DNA of 64,000 nucleotides from Candidatus Scatomonas pullistercoris (GTDB taxonomy: Bacteria > Bacillota > Clostridia > Lachnospirales > Lachnospiraceae). The stretch lies in contig DVOO01000003.1 of assembly GCA_018713515.1 (NCBI GenBank), positions 1 through 64,000 on the forward strand, in the 5' to 3' direction. The translations under genes were made by a program, and so were the position numbers. Shown here piece after piece: positions 22,945-32,201 of the stretch (position 1 is the stretch's first letter; each line of letters opens with the position of its first letter). The notes beneath the pieces were generated by a model, which made no database searches, was not told the DNA's origin, and worked only from the letters and a program-made list of their open reading frames with translations.

Positions 22945-23930
22945 TCCGCCTCCATCTCTTTTCTTCTCAGATCCAGCAGGATCACGGTGCCTGTTTCCGG
23001 ATCGGAATTCGCCCGCACGGAATGGCCCAGGTTCTCACAGATCCTGCGGCAGAGATACAGGCCCAGGCCGCTGGCCTTTTTATCCTTCCGCCCGTTGTAG
23101 CCGGTGTAGCCCTTATCAAAGATCCGCGGAAGATCTTCCGCCGCAATGCCGATGCCTGTATCCTGGATCGCCAGAATTCCCGGGGGATCCATGGCGATCG
23201 TGATCGTTCCGCCGGGTTTCGTATATTTCAGGGCATTGGAAAGGATCTGTTCCACCACGAACAGCAGCCATTTTTCGTCCGTCACCACCGAATACTGCAC
23301 CGGCTGATACAAAAGGCGGATCTTTTTGCGGATGAACTGGCTGGAAAAACGGTGAATGGCCTGCCGGAGGATGGAATCCAGTTCATACCGCGCCAGCACG
23401 TAATCTGTAGAATTTCCGTCCAGCCGCAGCACCACCAGAGCCATCTCCACGTACTGTTCAATCCGCAGCACTTCTTCCAGAATTTCCCTGCTTAAATTGG
23501 TATCTTCTCCGGAAAGTTTCAGCCGCATGGCCGCAATGGGCGTCTTGATCTGATGGGCCCAGACCGTATAGGCATCCACCAGATCCGCATACCGCTCCTC
23601 CATCTGATTTTCCAGATCTTTCCCGTTCTCCAGAAGGCCGCGGATGATCTCCTGATACTTCTCCTCCAGCTCCCCGGAGGGCTCCGGAAATTCCGGTTCT
23701 GCCTCCGGATGCTCTGCCGCCAGCCGGAGCATCCGGCATTTTTTTCTGTATCTTCGGAAACCGGACAGAAAACACAGAAGGCCCAGCGTTCCGGACAGGG
23801 CGGCTCCGTATCCCACCGCCCCCAGAGGCAGATGATACAGACGGAAGGTCAGCAAGAAAACAGCACAGACCGCCGCCCACAACAGGACAGTTCCTCTGTG
23901 CCGTTTCAAATAAGCTGTCAGCATACCCAT
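22941..23930 (-). CDS. Sensor histidine kinase (intramembrane-sensing type)
   Basis: A 329-aa kinase. Two closely spaced membrane segments occupy residues about 14-60 with almost no external loop, as in BceS-like intramembrane-sensing kinases. The H-box AHQIKTPIAAMRL (about 126) carries the phospho-acceptor His. The ATPase domain has EQILSNALKYT (N-box), IQDTGIGI (G1) and GLGLYLC (G2). BceS kinases usually neighbour a BceAB-type ABC transporter; here the next gene is brnQ. It follows the response regulator by 13 nt. Confidence 0.9.
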   Translation of the reverse strand: MGMLTAYLKRHRGTVLLWAAVCAVFLLTFRLYHLPLGAVGYGAALSGTLGLLCFLSGFRRYRKKCRMLRLAAEHPEAEPEFPEPSGELEEKYQEIIRGLLENGKDLENQMEERYADLVDAYTVWAHQIKTPIAAMRLKLSGEDTNLSREILEEVLRIEQYVEMALVVLRLDGNSTDYVLARYELDSILRQAIHRFSSQFIRKKIRLLYQPVQYSVVTDEKWLLFVVEQILSNALKYTKPGGTITIAMDPPGILAIQDTGIGIAAEDLPRIFDKGYTGYNGRKDKKASGLGLYLCRRICENLGHSVRANSDPETGTVILLDLRRKEMEAE

Positions 23931-23943
23931 GATCTCTCCTTTG

Positions 23944-24627
23944 CTACTCGATCAGATAGCCCATACCGATCTTGGTGGTGATAAATCCCTCCAGCCCCGC
24001 GCCGTCCAGTTTTTTCCGGCGACGGTTCACATTGACGCTTAAAGTGTTCTCATCCACATAGCTGTCCGTCTCCCAGAGCCGCTCCATCAGGCGCTCGCGG
24101 CTCACCACCTTTCCCTTGCTCTCCAGCAGCGTCCGCAGGATCCGGTATTCATTCTTGGTAAGCTCCACCACCCTGTCCCGGTACCGCAGCGTGGCGTCCC
24201 CGGTGTTTAATACCGCGCCGTCGTGTTCCAGCATTTCCGTCTGGGTCCCGTAATCATAGGTCCGGCGCAGCAGAGCCTGGATCTTGGCAATGAGAATCCC
24301 CATATCGAAGGGCTTGGCCACAAAATCATCTCCGCCCTGATTTACCGCCATAATCACATTCATATTATCGGAAGCGGAGGAGAGAAAAAGCACCGGAACC
24401 CGGGAAATTTTCCGGATCTCCCCGCACCAGTAATAGCCATTGTAGAAAGGCAGTCCGATGTCCATCAGAACCAGATGGGGGCTGCAGGCGGAAAATTCCT
24501 CTGTCACCCTTCGGAAATCTTCCGCGCACCGGGCCTCAAATCCCCAGGCTTCCAGCTGCCTGCAGATTTCCCCGGCAATCCCCGGATCATCCTCCACAAT
24601 AAAAATCCTGTACTGTTTACCGTTCAT
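23944..24627 (-). CDS. OmpR/BceR-family response regulator
   Basis: A 227-aa regulator. The receiver domain (1-120) has the acidic pocket IVEDD and the phospho-acceptor Asp in LVLMDIGLP, with the conserved Lys in VAKPFD. The C-terminal winged helix (about 130-227) has LTKNEYRILRTLLESKG and VDENTLSVNVNRRRKKL. Its ATG overlaps the end of cbiC by 11 nt with no separate ribosome site, so it depends on translation of the cobalamin operon. It pairs with the kinase downstream. Confidence 0.92.
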   Translation of the reverse strand: MNGKQYRIFIVEDDPGIAGEICRQLEAWGFEARCAEDFRRVTEEFSACSPHLVLMDIGLPFYNGYYWCGEIRKISRVPVLFLSSASDNMNVIMAVNQGGDDFVAKPFDMGILIAKIQALLRRTYDYGTQTEMLEHDGAVLNTGDATLRYRDRVVELTKNEYRILRTLLESKGKVVSRERLMERLWETDSYVDENTLSVNVNRRRKKLDGAGLEGFITTKIGMGYLIE

Positions 24628-25255
24628 TGTTGATCATATACAGCAGGGCATTGACGATGCAGGCCGCAATATTGCTGCCGCCCTTCCTTCCCTTTGCCAC
24701 AATGCAGGGAACGTCTGTCCCCATAATCAGTTCCTTGGACTGCACCACATTTACAAATCCCACCGGCGCCCCGATGATCAGCTGCGGGCGGAAGCCGTCC
24801 TGGATCAGCTCATAGAGCCGCACCAGAGCGGTGGGAGCGTTTCCGATGGCAAAAATCAGATTTGTGTCCATCTTTGCCGCCTTTCCCATGCTCACGGAGG
24901 CCCGGGTTGTTCCCAGCTCCCTGGCCTTTTCCGCCACGTCTTCATCGGAGATAAAGCAGTACACTTCCCCGCCGTACCTGGCCAGGGCCTTCTTATTGAT
25001 GCCCGCTCTGGCCATCTGGGTGTCCGTTACGATGCAGGCGCCGCTTTTGATGGCTTCCAGCGCCTTCTCCACCGCGCCCTCGGAAAAGTACAGGTTGTCT
25101 GCATAATCAAAATCCGCGCTGGTATGAATACAGCGTTTTACAATCAGCTCTGTGCCGGGAGCCAGCTTTTTGTCTCCCAGCTCCTCCGTAATGATCTCAA
25201 AGCTGCGCTTCTCTATATCCATGGGTTTTACGTTTTCCAGTTCAATATGCGCCAT
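24617..25255 (-). CDS. cbiC: Cobalt-precorrin-8 methylmutase CbiC
   Basis: A 212-aa enzyme that moves the C11 methyl group to C12 in the corrin ring, giving cobyrinate. Family marks are the N-terminal KPMDIEKRSFEIITEEL, the catalytic His segment RCIHTSADFDY (about 42), VTDTQMARAGI, and the substrate-binding GAPVGFVNVVQSKELI. It is the last recognised cobalamin gene of the run, 3 nt after cbiP, and its 3' end overlaps the response regulator gene. Confidence 0.95.
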   Translation of the reverse strand: MAHIELENVKPMDIEKRSFEIITEELGDKKLAPGTELIVKRCIHTSADFDYADNLYFSEGAVEKALEAIKSGACIVTDTQMARAGINKKALARYGGEVYCFISDEDVAEKARELGTTRASVSMGKAAKMDTNLIFAIGNAPTALVRLYELIQDGFRPQLIIGAPVGFVNVVQSKELIMGTDVPCIVAKGRKGGSNIAACIVNALLYMINNER

Positions 25256-25258
25256 GTC

Positions 25259-26776
25259 TCATACCCCCTGCTCTAAAATCGCGTAAATCTGTTTCATGTC
25301 CATATGTTCCCGGAGAGCAGCCGCCAGAATATCGTACTGGCTCTCCTTGAAGGTCTGGTAATCCACGCCGGTCATCTCCGACGTATCAATGCCCTTCGCC
25401 TCTCCCAGGGCCTCCACAATTCTTTCCGCCACCTGCTCCTTATCGAAAATGCTGTGTACATAGGAGCCGTAGACATTTCCCTTCTGATTTCCGTCCAGCT
25501 TGGCAGCCGCGGAATCCTGATTGGTGTCCTGAATCTTTGTCAGAGGTTCTGCGCCTTCCGCGGCGGTGCTGACGCCCATATGAATCTCGTATCCTTCCAG
25601 GGCTGTGCCGGACAGTTTTTCAAGAATACCTCCTATCTGCCCGAAGGAGCCTTCTACACGGGTTCTGGTTTTGTTTCCGGCAAAGACGGTGTCCATGGGC
25701 AGAAGTCCCATACCCTTGATGCTGCCGCCGCTTTCCACACCCATGGGATCGCTTAAGCTGTTTCCCAGCATCTGGTAGCCGCCGCAGACACCGAAGATCA
25801 CCGTTCCGGCCGCCGCCGCCTTTAAAATCTCGGCTTCCAGGCCGTTCTGGCGCATCCACAGCAGATCCTCCATGGTATTCTTCGTTCCTGGCAGAATGAT
25901 CATATCCGGGTTCTTCAGCTCTGAGACGCGCTGCACATACCGGAGGGATACGCCGGGCATGCTCTCAAAGGGATTAAAATCCGTAAAGTTGGAGATCCGG
26001 GGCAGACGGATTACCGCGATATCGATCAGGCCCACTTCCTGGCGGTCCTCAAACCGCTCTGTCAGACTGTCCTCATCCTCCACCTCGATGTTCAGATAAG
26101 GGGCTATCCCCACCACGGGGATGCCGGCTTTTTCCTCCAGCATCTTTACCCCGGGATCCAGGATCGTCTTGTCTCCCCGGAATTTGTTGATGATCAGCCC
26201 CTTCACCATAGCGCGCTCGTCGGGATCCAGAAGATCCACCGTGCCGATAAGCTGTGCAAAGACGCCCCCGCGGTCGATGTCTCCCACCAGAAGCACCGGC
26301 GCCCGGGCGATCTTTGCCATACCCATGTTTACAAAAATATCATCGTCCTTCAGGTTGATCTCCGCGGGACTTCCCGCTCCCTCGATCACAATGATGTCGT
26401 TCTCCGCGGCCAGGGTCTCGTACGCCTGCCGCACGGCGGGGATCAGGTTCTTCTTGTAGGCGAAATACTCTCTGGCATCCATATTGCCCAGCACTTCCCC
26501 ATTTACGATCACCTGGGAGCCCGTATCGTTGGTGGGCTTGAGCAGGATCGGGTTCATCAGCACGGAAGGGGCGATCCCCGCAGCCTCCGCCTGCATGACC
26601 TGCGCTCTTCCCATCTCCAGCCCTTCCCGGGTGATGAAAGAATTCAGGGCCATGTTCTGGGCCTTAAAAGGCGCCACCCGGTATCCGTCCTGTTTAAAAA
26701 TCCGGCACAGGCCAGCCGCCAGCAGGCTCTTGCCCGCGTTGGACATGGTGCCCTGCACCATAATCGCTTTTGCCAT
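25259..26776 (-). CDS. cbiP: Cobyric acid synthase CbiP
   Basis: A 505-aa amidotransferase that adds four amides (b, d, e, g) to adenosylcobyrinate a,c-diamide. The N-terminal dethiobiotin-synthetase-like ATP domain starts [20 protein letters not shown] and has [12 protein letters not shown]. The C-terminal class I-like glutaminase domain has the nucleophile Cys in [11 protein letters not shown] (about 335) and a late His in [10 protein letters not shown]. Length is normal. It lies between cobD and cbiC. Confidence 0.96.
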   Translation of the reverse strand: MAKAIMVQGTMSNAGKSLLAAGLCRIFKQDGYRVAPFKAQNMALNSFITREGLEMGRAQVMQAEAAGIAPSVLMNPILLKPTNDTGSQVIVNGEVLGNMDAREYFAYKKNLIPAVRQAYETLAAENDIIVIEGAGSPAEINLKDDDIFVNMGMAKIARAPVLLVGDIDRGGVFAQLIGTVDLLDPDERAMVKGLIINKFRGDKTILDPGVKMLEEKAGIPVVGIAPYLNIEVEDEDSLTERFEDRQEVGLIDIAVIRLPRISNFTDFNPFESMPGVSLRYVQRVSELKNPDMIILPGTKNTMEDLLWMRQNGLEAEILKAAAAGTVIFGVCGGYQMLGNSLSDPMGVESGGSIKGMGLLPMDTVFAGNKTRTRVEGSFGQIGGILEKLSGTALEGYEIHMGVSTAAEGAEPLTKIQDTNQDSAAAKLDGNQKGNVYGSYVHSIFDKEQVAERIVEALGEAKGIDTSEMTGVDYQTFKESQYDILAAALREHMDMKQIYAILEQGV

Positions 26777-26794
26777 CTGTCTCGTCCTCCCGTG

Positions 26795-27823
26795 TCATTT
26801 CAAAGCTTCCAGAAGCTTCAGATTTTCTTCATGCGTCTTCACTGCTGCCCGGTAATATCCCTCTTCCAGACCCCGGTAATTTCCGCAGTTCCGGATCAGC
26901 ACACCTCTTTCCAGTGCTTTTTTATCCAGCCCTTCCGGTCCGCGGAAAAACAGATAATTGGCCCTGGAGTCGTAGACCTTAAGGCCCAGGGCAGCCAGCT
27001 GTTCCCGCAGGAACTCCCGCTCTTTTTTCACCACTTCGCGGGCCCTGGCCACGTAGGCCTCCTCCTTCAGGGCTGCCGTGCCGGCAGCCTGAGCCGGTAT
27101 CGACACATTCCAGGGCTGCACGCAGTCCCGCATGACCTCCAGCAGCGCCTGGTCGGAACAGATCCCGTAGCCCAGACGGATCCCGGCCATGGCGTACCGC
27201 TTCGTGAAAGCCTTCAGCAGAAACAGATTTTTACAATCCCCAAGTCTTGCCTTGGCCGTATACCGGTCCGGCTCATCAATAAAATCCTGAAAGCATTCAT
27301 CAATGGCCAGAAAAGTCCCCGTCTCCCGGCAGCGTTCCAGGATCTCCGCCGTCAGTTCCGGCGGGATCAGCGTGCCTGTGGGATTATTGGGATTACAGAG
27401 CATGAGAAAATCCGTCTCCGGCGTGATCTCCTGCAGAATACGCCCGGTTACCCGGAAACCCTCCTCTTCCCGCAGCACGCAGTAGGAAATTTCCGTGCCG
27501 GCCAGGCGCAGGGCCTGCTCATATTCCGCGAAGGTGGGAGCCGGCAGCAGGGCGCGCCTGGGCCGCAGAGCCAGGGCCAGCATAAAGATCACCTCCGCCG
27601 CTCCGTTTCCGCAGATCAGCCACTCGGCCGGAACCTGCTCATACCGGGACAGGCTCTCCCGCAGAGCCTCCATACGGATATCCGGATAATTGTGTATTTC
27701 TTTCAGACTTTCCGCCGCCGCCCGGATCACGCGCTCCGGCGTTCCCAGCGGATTCATATTAGCTGAAAAATCCAGCGCATTCCGATGGCGGTAGACATCT
27801 CCGCCGTGTATTTTGTCTTTCAT
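26795..27823 (-). CDS. cobD: Threonine-phosphate decarboxylase CobD
   Basis: A 342-aa PLP enzyme of the histidinol-phosphate aminotransferase fold. In this context it decarboxylates L-threonine-O-3-phosphate to (R)-1-amino-2-propanol phosphate, the linker of the nucleotide loop. Seen features are the N-terminal HGGDVYR, then LDFSANMNPLGTPERV typical of CobD, CNPNNPTG, DECFQDF, and the PLP lysine in LLKAFTKRYAMAGIRLGY. A HisC role is possible from sequence alone, but the start motif and flanking cbiP and cbiB strongly favour CobD. Confidence 0.93.
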   Translation of the reverse strand: MKDKIHGGDVYRHRNALDFSANMNPLGTPERVIRAAAESLKEIHNYPDIRMEALRESLSRYEQVPAEWLICGNGAAEVIFMLALALRPRRALLPAPTFAEYEQALRLAGTEISYCVLREEEGFRVTGRILQEITPETDFLMLCNPNNPTGTLIPPELTAEILERCRETGTFLAIDECFQDFIDEPDRYTAKARLGDCKNLFLLKAFTKRYAMAGIRLGYGICSDQALLEVMRDCVQPWNVSIPAQAAGTAALKEEAYVARAREVVKKEREFLREQLAALGLKVYDSRANYLFFRGPEGLDKKALERGVLIRNCGNYRGLEEGYYRAAVKTHEENLKLLEALK

Positions 27824-27848
27824 TGTCTGTCTCCTTACTCCCCGTCCT

Positions 27849-28853
27849 TCACAGGCCGGACATCAGAACCGGCCAGACATACCCGTACAGCCCCAGACAC
27901 GCAAGCCGCAGCAGAGCCGCCAGGATCAGCGTCACCAGGGCCGCCGCATACATGAGCCGGTTGGCCCTCCGGATATCCTCCGCCTCCACAGGCCGGAGCG
28001 GATCTCCCAGCGTTGGCTTTTTATGCAGCTTTCCAAAGTACCAGGCGTCCCCGGCCAGCTGAATATCAAGGGCACCGGCCATAACCGCCTCCGTGTGGGC
28101 GGAATTGGGGCTGGCATGCTTCTTCCTGTCTCTCCGGTAAATTTTCAGGGCATTCTTCCTGTCCATGCCGCAGAGACCGGCCGCGAAAATCATCAGCCGG
28201 CCGGCCAGCCTTGCGGGAATAAAATTCACCACATCATCCAGTCTCGCGGCAAATGTACCGAAGTAACGGTATCTGTCATTTTTATAGCCCACCATGGAAT
28301 CCATGGTGTTAATGGATTTATAAAAGAATCCGCCGGCAGCGCCGCCGATCATCAGGAACAGCAGCGGGGCCACTACGCCGTCGGAGGCGTTCTCCGCCAC
28401 GGTCTCCACCGCCGCTTTCGTCACTCCCTCAAAGTCTAAATTCTGTGTGTCTCTTCCCACAATCATGGAAACGGCCCTGCGGGATTTTTCAAGATCTCCC
28501 GACTGCACCGCCGTCTGGACCCGCATGCTCTCCACCTTCAGAGCCTTCGTAGCCAGAAGCTGGTAGCACCAGAAGGTTTCCAGGGCAAACCCCGCCCACA
28601 CGTGCAGGCCGTACAGCAGGCGCAGCAGAAGCAGCGGCACCGCCGTACTGATCCCGGTGACACAGATCACCAGGAAGACGCCCGCTGTCCGTTCCCCCGC
28701 TTTTGTATTTGGAAAAACGGCCCGCAGAATTTTTTCAAAAAAGGTAATGAGCTTTCCAATAATCCGTACAGGGTGGTACAGCCATACCGGATCGCCAAAA
28801 AGCAGGTCCAGCAGAAACCCAAGAATCACTGCCGGAAGAATGTAATCTAACAT
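27849..28853 (-). CDS. cbiB: Adenosylcobinamide-phosphate synthase CbiB
   Basis: The protein has 334 aa from the ATG at 28853 (AAGGAAGG upstream; it overlaps the end of cbiA by 7 nt). It is an integral membrane protein with about five to six spans that attaches aminopropanol phosphate to cobyric acid. Typical segments are FLLDLLFGDPVWLYHPVRIIG near the N-terminus, SMIVGRDTQ, ENASDGVVAPL and FYKSINTMDSMVGYKN. It sits beside cobD, which makes its substrate. Confidence 0.95.
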   Translation of the reverse strand: MLDYILPAVILGFLLDLLFGDPVWLYHPVRIIGKLITFFEKILRAVFPNTKAGERTAGVFLVICVTGISTAVPLLLLRLLYGLHVWAGFALETFWCYQLLATKALKVESMRVQTAVQSGDLEKSRRAVSMIVGRDTQNLDFEGVTKAAVETVAENASDGVVAPLLFLMIGGAAGGFFYKSINTMDSMVGYKNDRYRYFGTFAARLDDVVNFIPARLAGRLMIFAAGLCGMDRKNALKIYRRDRKKHASPNSAHTEAVMAGALDIQLAGDAWYFGKLHKKPTLGDPLRPVEAEDIRRANRLMYAAALVTLILAALLRLACLGLYGYVWPVLMSGL

Positions 28854-30208
28854 GGGCCCTTCCTTTCCCTGCAGGCATCCAGAAAGGCCAGAGGCAGTTT
28901 TGTGTTGGCATAATAATAAAGATGCGGAAAACCGGCAAAAAGATTTTCCCGGCTGTGGATGCACCGCCAGCTTCTGTTTCCGGAGGGCTTTTCCGCCAGA
29001 AAATCCGATCCCGGGTCCTCTGTGTCAAAATAGTGGAACTCATGGGAGCGGATCTTCCCCACATCCCGGCCGAATACCCGGCCTCCTGTCAGCGTAATAT
29101 ATCCGAATCGGGTCAGCTTCCCGGTGTTCCAGGCTTTTCCCCTCATGACTCCCGCCATGGGGTACTCCTTCCCCTCCATATCCGTCATGGTTTCATGAAG
29201 GTACAGAAATCCCCCGCACTCGGCCATGCAGGGCAGCCCTCCCTCCAGGGACCTGCGGATGGATTCCCGCATGGAAGCATTTTCGCTGAGTTCTTTTACG
29301 TGCAGCTCCGGATAACCGCCGTGGAGCAGAAGCCCCGACAGCCCCTGCGGAAGCTCCGCATCGTGAAGGGGTGAAAATTCCACCAGCTCCGCCCCCTGTT
29401 CCCGCAGGAAGTTTAAATTGTCCTCATAGAAAAAGCAGAATGCCTCATCCCGGGCCAGGCCGATGCGCAGGCCGCATCCTGCCCCGCTCCCCTGTGCCCC
29501 GGACACCTCGGGCAGCTCCCCGGCCTCCGATGCGATCTTTAAAATCAGATCCAGGTCCAGAGTCTCCAGAAGGCGGCTGCTTAAGATTTCCATCTTCTCC
29601 TTCAGCGAATCCACCTCCTCCGGGAGCATCAGTCCCAGATGACGGCTTTCCAGCACACAGTCCTTCAGAACCGGAACGTATCCGGCCACCTTTACCGGAA
29701 GCTCCTCCTCGATGACCGCCTTCATCCTGGGATACAGCATGGGAGAGATGCGGTTGAGGATTACGCCCCGGATCAGGGGAACCTGCTGAAAATCCAGAAA
29801 GCCCTTGATCAGGGCCAGGAGCGAACGGCTGGACGCCGATGCGTCCACCACCAGAAGCACCGGTGTTTCCGTCACGGCGGCCAGATCGCTGGCTCCTGCC
29901 CGGGAAGACCTTTCGCTGAGTCCGTCATAATAGCCCATGACGCCCTCCATCACCGCTATTTCACAGTCTCTTCCGTTTTTGGCCAGCAGCATGCGGGTGG
30001 TCTCCCGGTCCGTAAAGAACGTGTCCAGATTCCGGCTCTTTGCGCCCAGCACGCGGCTGTGGAACATGGGATCAATAAAATCCGGCCCGCATTTAAAGGA
30101 AGCCGTCCGCATTCCCCTCTTTTTCAGAATACCGAGAAGGCCGCAGGTCACAAGAGTCTTTCCGCTGCCGCTCTTTGGCGCGGTAATCAGTATACGGTCA
30201 AGCTTCAT
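28847..30208 (-). CDS. cbiA: Cobyrinate a,c-diamide synthase CbiA
   Basis: The protein has 453 aa from the ATG at 30208 (GGAGG 8 nt upstream). The N-terminal P-loop ATP domain has APKSGSGKTLVTCG, FKCGPDFIDPMFH and EGVMGYYDGL. The C-terminal glutaminase domain has the Cys nucleophile in MAECGGFLYLHE and a late SHEFHYF. It amidates the a and c carboxylates of cobyrinate with glutamine. The ATG overlaps the end of the cbiJET gene by 11 nt. Confidence 0.95.
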   Translation of the reverse strand: MKLDRILITAPKSGSGKTLVTCGLLGILKKRGMRTASFKCGPDFIDPMFHSRVLGAKSRNLDTFFTDRETTRMLLAKNGRDCEIAVMEGVMGYYDGLSERSSRAGASDLAAVTETPVLLVVDASASSRSLLALIKGFLDFQQVPLIRGVILNRISPMLYPRMKAVIEEELPVKVAGYVPVLKDCVLESRHLGLMLPEEVDSLKEKMEILSSRLLETLDLDLILKIASEAGELPEVSGAQGSGAGCGLRIGLARDEAFCFFYEDNLNFLREQGAELVEFSPLHDAELPQGLSGLLLHGGYPELHVKELSENASMRESIRRSLEGGLPCMAECGGFLYLHETMTDMEGKEYPMAGVMRGKAWNTGKLTRFGYITLTGGRVFGRDVGKIRSHEFHYFDTEDPGSDFLAEKPSGNRSWRCIHSRENLFAGFPHLYYYANTKLPLAFLDACRERKGPC

Positions 30209-32201
30209 GCCGCCCACCTCCCGATGCCGAAATAATGTAGACGGGATTCTGTCCCATCATCATGTGATAACGGCCCAGTTCTTTGGACCTGGCCGCTGTC
30301 ACGGAAACAATATCTGTATCTTCCAGCTCCAGCTTCTTCAGAACCTCCAGGACTTCCGCCACCGTCTCCAGGGTGATGGCGTTGATTACCAGGCGGATGC
30401 GGGGGTTCTTTTTCAGGAGCAGTTCCACAATCTCCTGCAGGTTGCCCGAGGATCCGCCGATAAAGGCGTGGGTGGGTGGTGGCAGCTCTTCCAGAGCCTC
30501 CGGAGCCAGCCCCTCCACCACGGTAAGGTTGTCTGCCCGGAACTTCTGCCGGTTCCTTTTCAGAAGCTCCACGGCCGCCGGATTCTTCTCCACGGCCCAG
30601 ACATGGCCGCAGAGAGCCATGCGTGCCATCTCCACCGACACGGAGCCGCTTCCCGCGCCCACATCGTAGATCCGGGAGTCTTCCCGGAGGTGGAGCTTGC
30701 TTAAAGATACCTCCCGGACCTCTTCCTTCGTCATAGGCACCTTATCTCGCAGAAATTCCTCGTCCGGAATCCCGTGGGTAACCACCGTCTCCGGCTTCGG
30801 ATTTTCCACCAGCACGGTGCTTAAGGACTGCCCTTCATATTCCAGAAACTGCTCCGGCGGACCGCTCTCGATCCGCTCTTCCGGGTAGGTAAAGCACTCG
30901 CCCACGTGAACGGTTACCTCTGTCATGCCGTACCCGGTAAGTTTCCGGCACAGTTCCCGCACATCCTCCGCTTTTCCCAGCAGAGCGAAAACCTTCCGGT
31001 TCCGGCCGATGAGACCGATGAGATTGCTCTCCCGCCCGTGACGGCTGGTAATTTTCACATCCTCCCAGGACATCCCCAGCTTGCTGCAGAAGTACACCAG
31101 GGAAGAGATTCCCGGTATCAGCCTCACATCCCCCGGCAGAACCTCCAGCAGCTTTTTGGCGCCGCTGTAAAAGCCCACATCTCCCGACAGCAGAACAGCC
31201 GTCCGGCGGTATTCCGGATGCTCCCGGAGATACGCCGCGATCTCTCCCGGACGGTACTCCTTCAGCACTGTCCGGCCCTCATGGGGCACGCTCTCCAGCA
31301 TGCGCCCGGCCCCGATCAGAAGATCCGCGGAAGCGCAGAAGGCCCTGGCCTCCTCCGTCATGGTGCGGCCGTCTCCGCCGCCCATGCCGATGCCCACCAG
31401 GGCGGTTTCCCGCGGCTTTCTTACCGCCTCCGCCGGCGGCCTGCCTTCCCCGAAGGTCTCTCCCAGATACCGAAGACATTCCTCCAGACTGATACCCTCT
31501 TCCTGCAGCGGGCGGCCGATAATCACCAGCCGGCAGCCGGCAGCCTCCGCCGCGGATACCTTCTCGGGAAATCCCCCCGCCGCTCCCGTATCTTTCGTCA
31601 CCAGATACCGGGCCTGCGTCTGCCGCAGCATTGCTTCATTGATCTCCCGGGAAAAAGGCCCCTGCATGCAGATCAGGTGTTTTCCCTGAAAGCCCAGCCC
31701 GCTGCAGCTTTTCACCACCTCGGGAAGGGGAAGTACGCGGGCAAAAATTCTCTCCTGATAATCCGGCACACGGCAGAAGGCGGGGAGCTCCTTGCTTCCG
31801 GTGGTCAGAAAAATATTTCCCTCTGTCCCGGAAAGGAACTCCGCGGCTTCCTCGGGGCTTTCCACGTAGACAGCCTCCTCATGGCCGGTCAGGGTACTGT
31901 CCCGCAGTACCCGAAGATACCGCCTCCCCGTTTTTTCACAGGCCGCGCGGATATTTTCCGTCACAGCGGCGGCATAGGGGTGGGTGGCATCAATCACCAG
32001 GGCATCCTCCCCGGCAAAGAATTTCTCCATCTCCCCCTCATCCATTCTCTTCCCGGAAACGGTCAGGCTTCCGCCTTCCCGCAGAAGGCTCTGGCCGTAT
32101 TCCGTGGCTGCGGAGGCGAAGGCCGGAACCCCCAGCTCTTTCAGATATTCCGCTATTTTTCTTCCTTCTGCCGTTCCGGCAAAAAGCAGTACCTTATACA
32201 T
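30198..32201 (-). CDS. cbiJET: CbiJ-CbiE-CbiT triple fusion
   Basis: A 667-aa three-domain protein. Residues 1 to about 255 are the precorrin-6A reductase CbiJ (LFAGTAEGRKIAEYL, VIDATHPYAAAVTENI). Residues about 268-465 are the C5 methyltransferase CbiE (VGIGMGGGDGRTM, LLSGDVGFYSGAKKL, SLVYFCSKLGMSW). Residues about 475-667 are the C15 methyltransferase/decarboxylase CbiT (GIPDEEFLRDKVPMTKEEVR, DVGAGSGSVSVEMA, FIGGSSGNLQEIVELL). CbiET fusions (CobL) are common; covalent addition of CbiJ is less so. The protein would channel the corrin ring through reduction, two methylations and decarboxylation. It overlaps cbiH by 8 nt. Confidence 0.93.
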   Translation of the reverse strand: MYKVLLFAGTAEGRKIAEYLKELGVPAFASAATEYGQSLLREGGSLTVSGKRMDEGEMEKFFAGEDALVIDATHPYAAAVTENIRAACEKTGRRYLRVLRDSTLTGHEEAVYVESPEEAAEFLSGTEGNIFLTTGSKELPAFCRVPDYQERIFARVLPLPEVVKSCSGLGFQGKHLICMQGPFSREINEAMLRQTQARYLVTKDTGAAGGFPEKVSAAEAAGCRLVIIGRPLQEEGISLEECLRYLGETFGEGRPPAEAVRKPRETALVGIGMGGGDGRTMTEEARAFCASADLLIGAGRMLESVPHEGRTVLKEYRPGEIAAYLREHPEYRRTAVLLSGDVGFYSGAKKLLEVLPGDVRLIPGISSLVYFCSKLGMSWEDVKITSRHGRESNLIGLIGRNRKVFALLGKAEDVRELCRKLTGYGMTEVTVHVGECFTYPEERIESGPPEQFLEYEGQSLSTVLVENPKPETVVTHGIPDEEFLRDKVPMTKEEVREVSLSKLHLREDSRIYDVGAGSGSVSVEMARMALCGHVWAVEKNPAAVELLKRNRQKFRADNLTVVEGLAPEALEELPPPTHAFIGGSSGNLQEIVELLLKKNPRIRLVINAITLETVAEVLEVLKKLELEDTDIVSVTAARSKELGRYHMMMGQNPVYIISASGGGRHEA

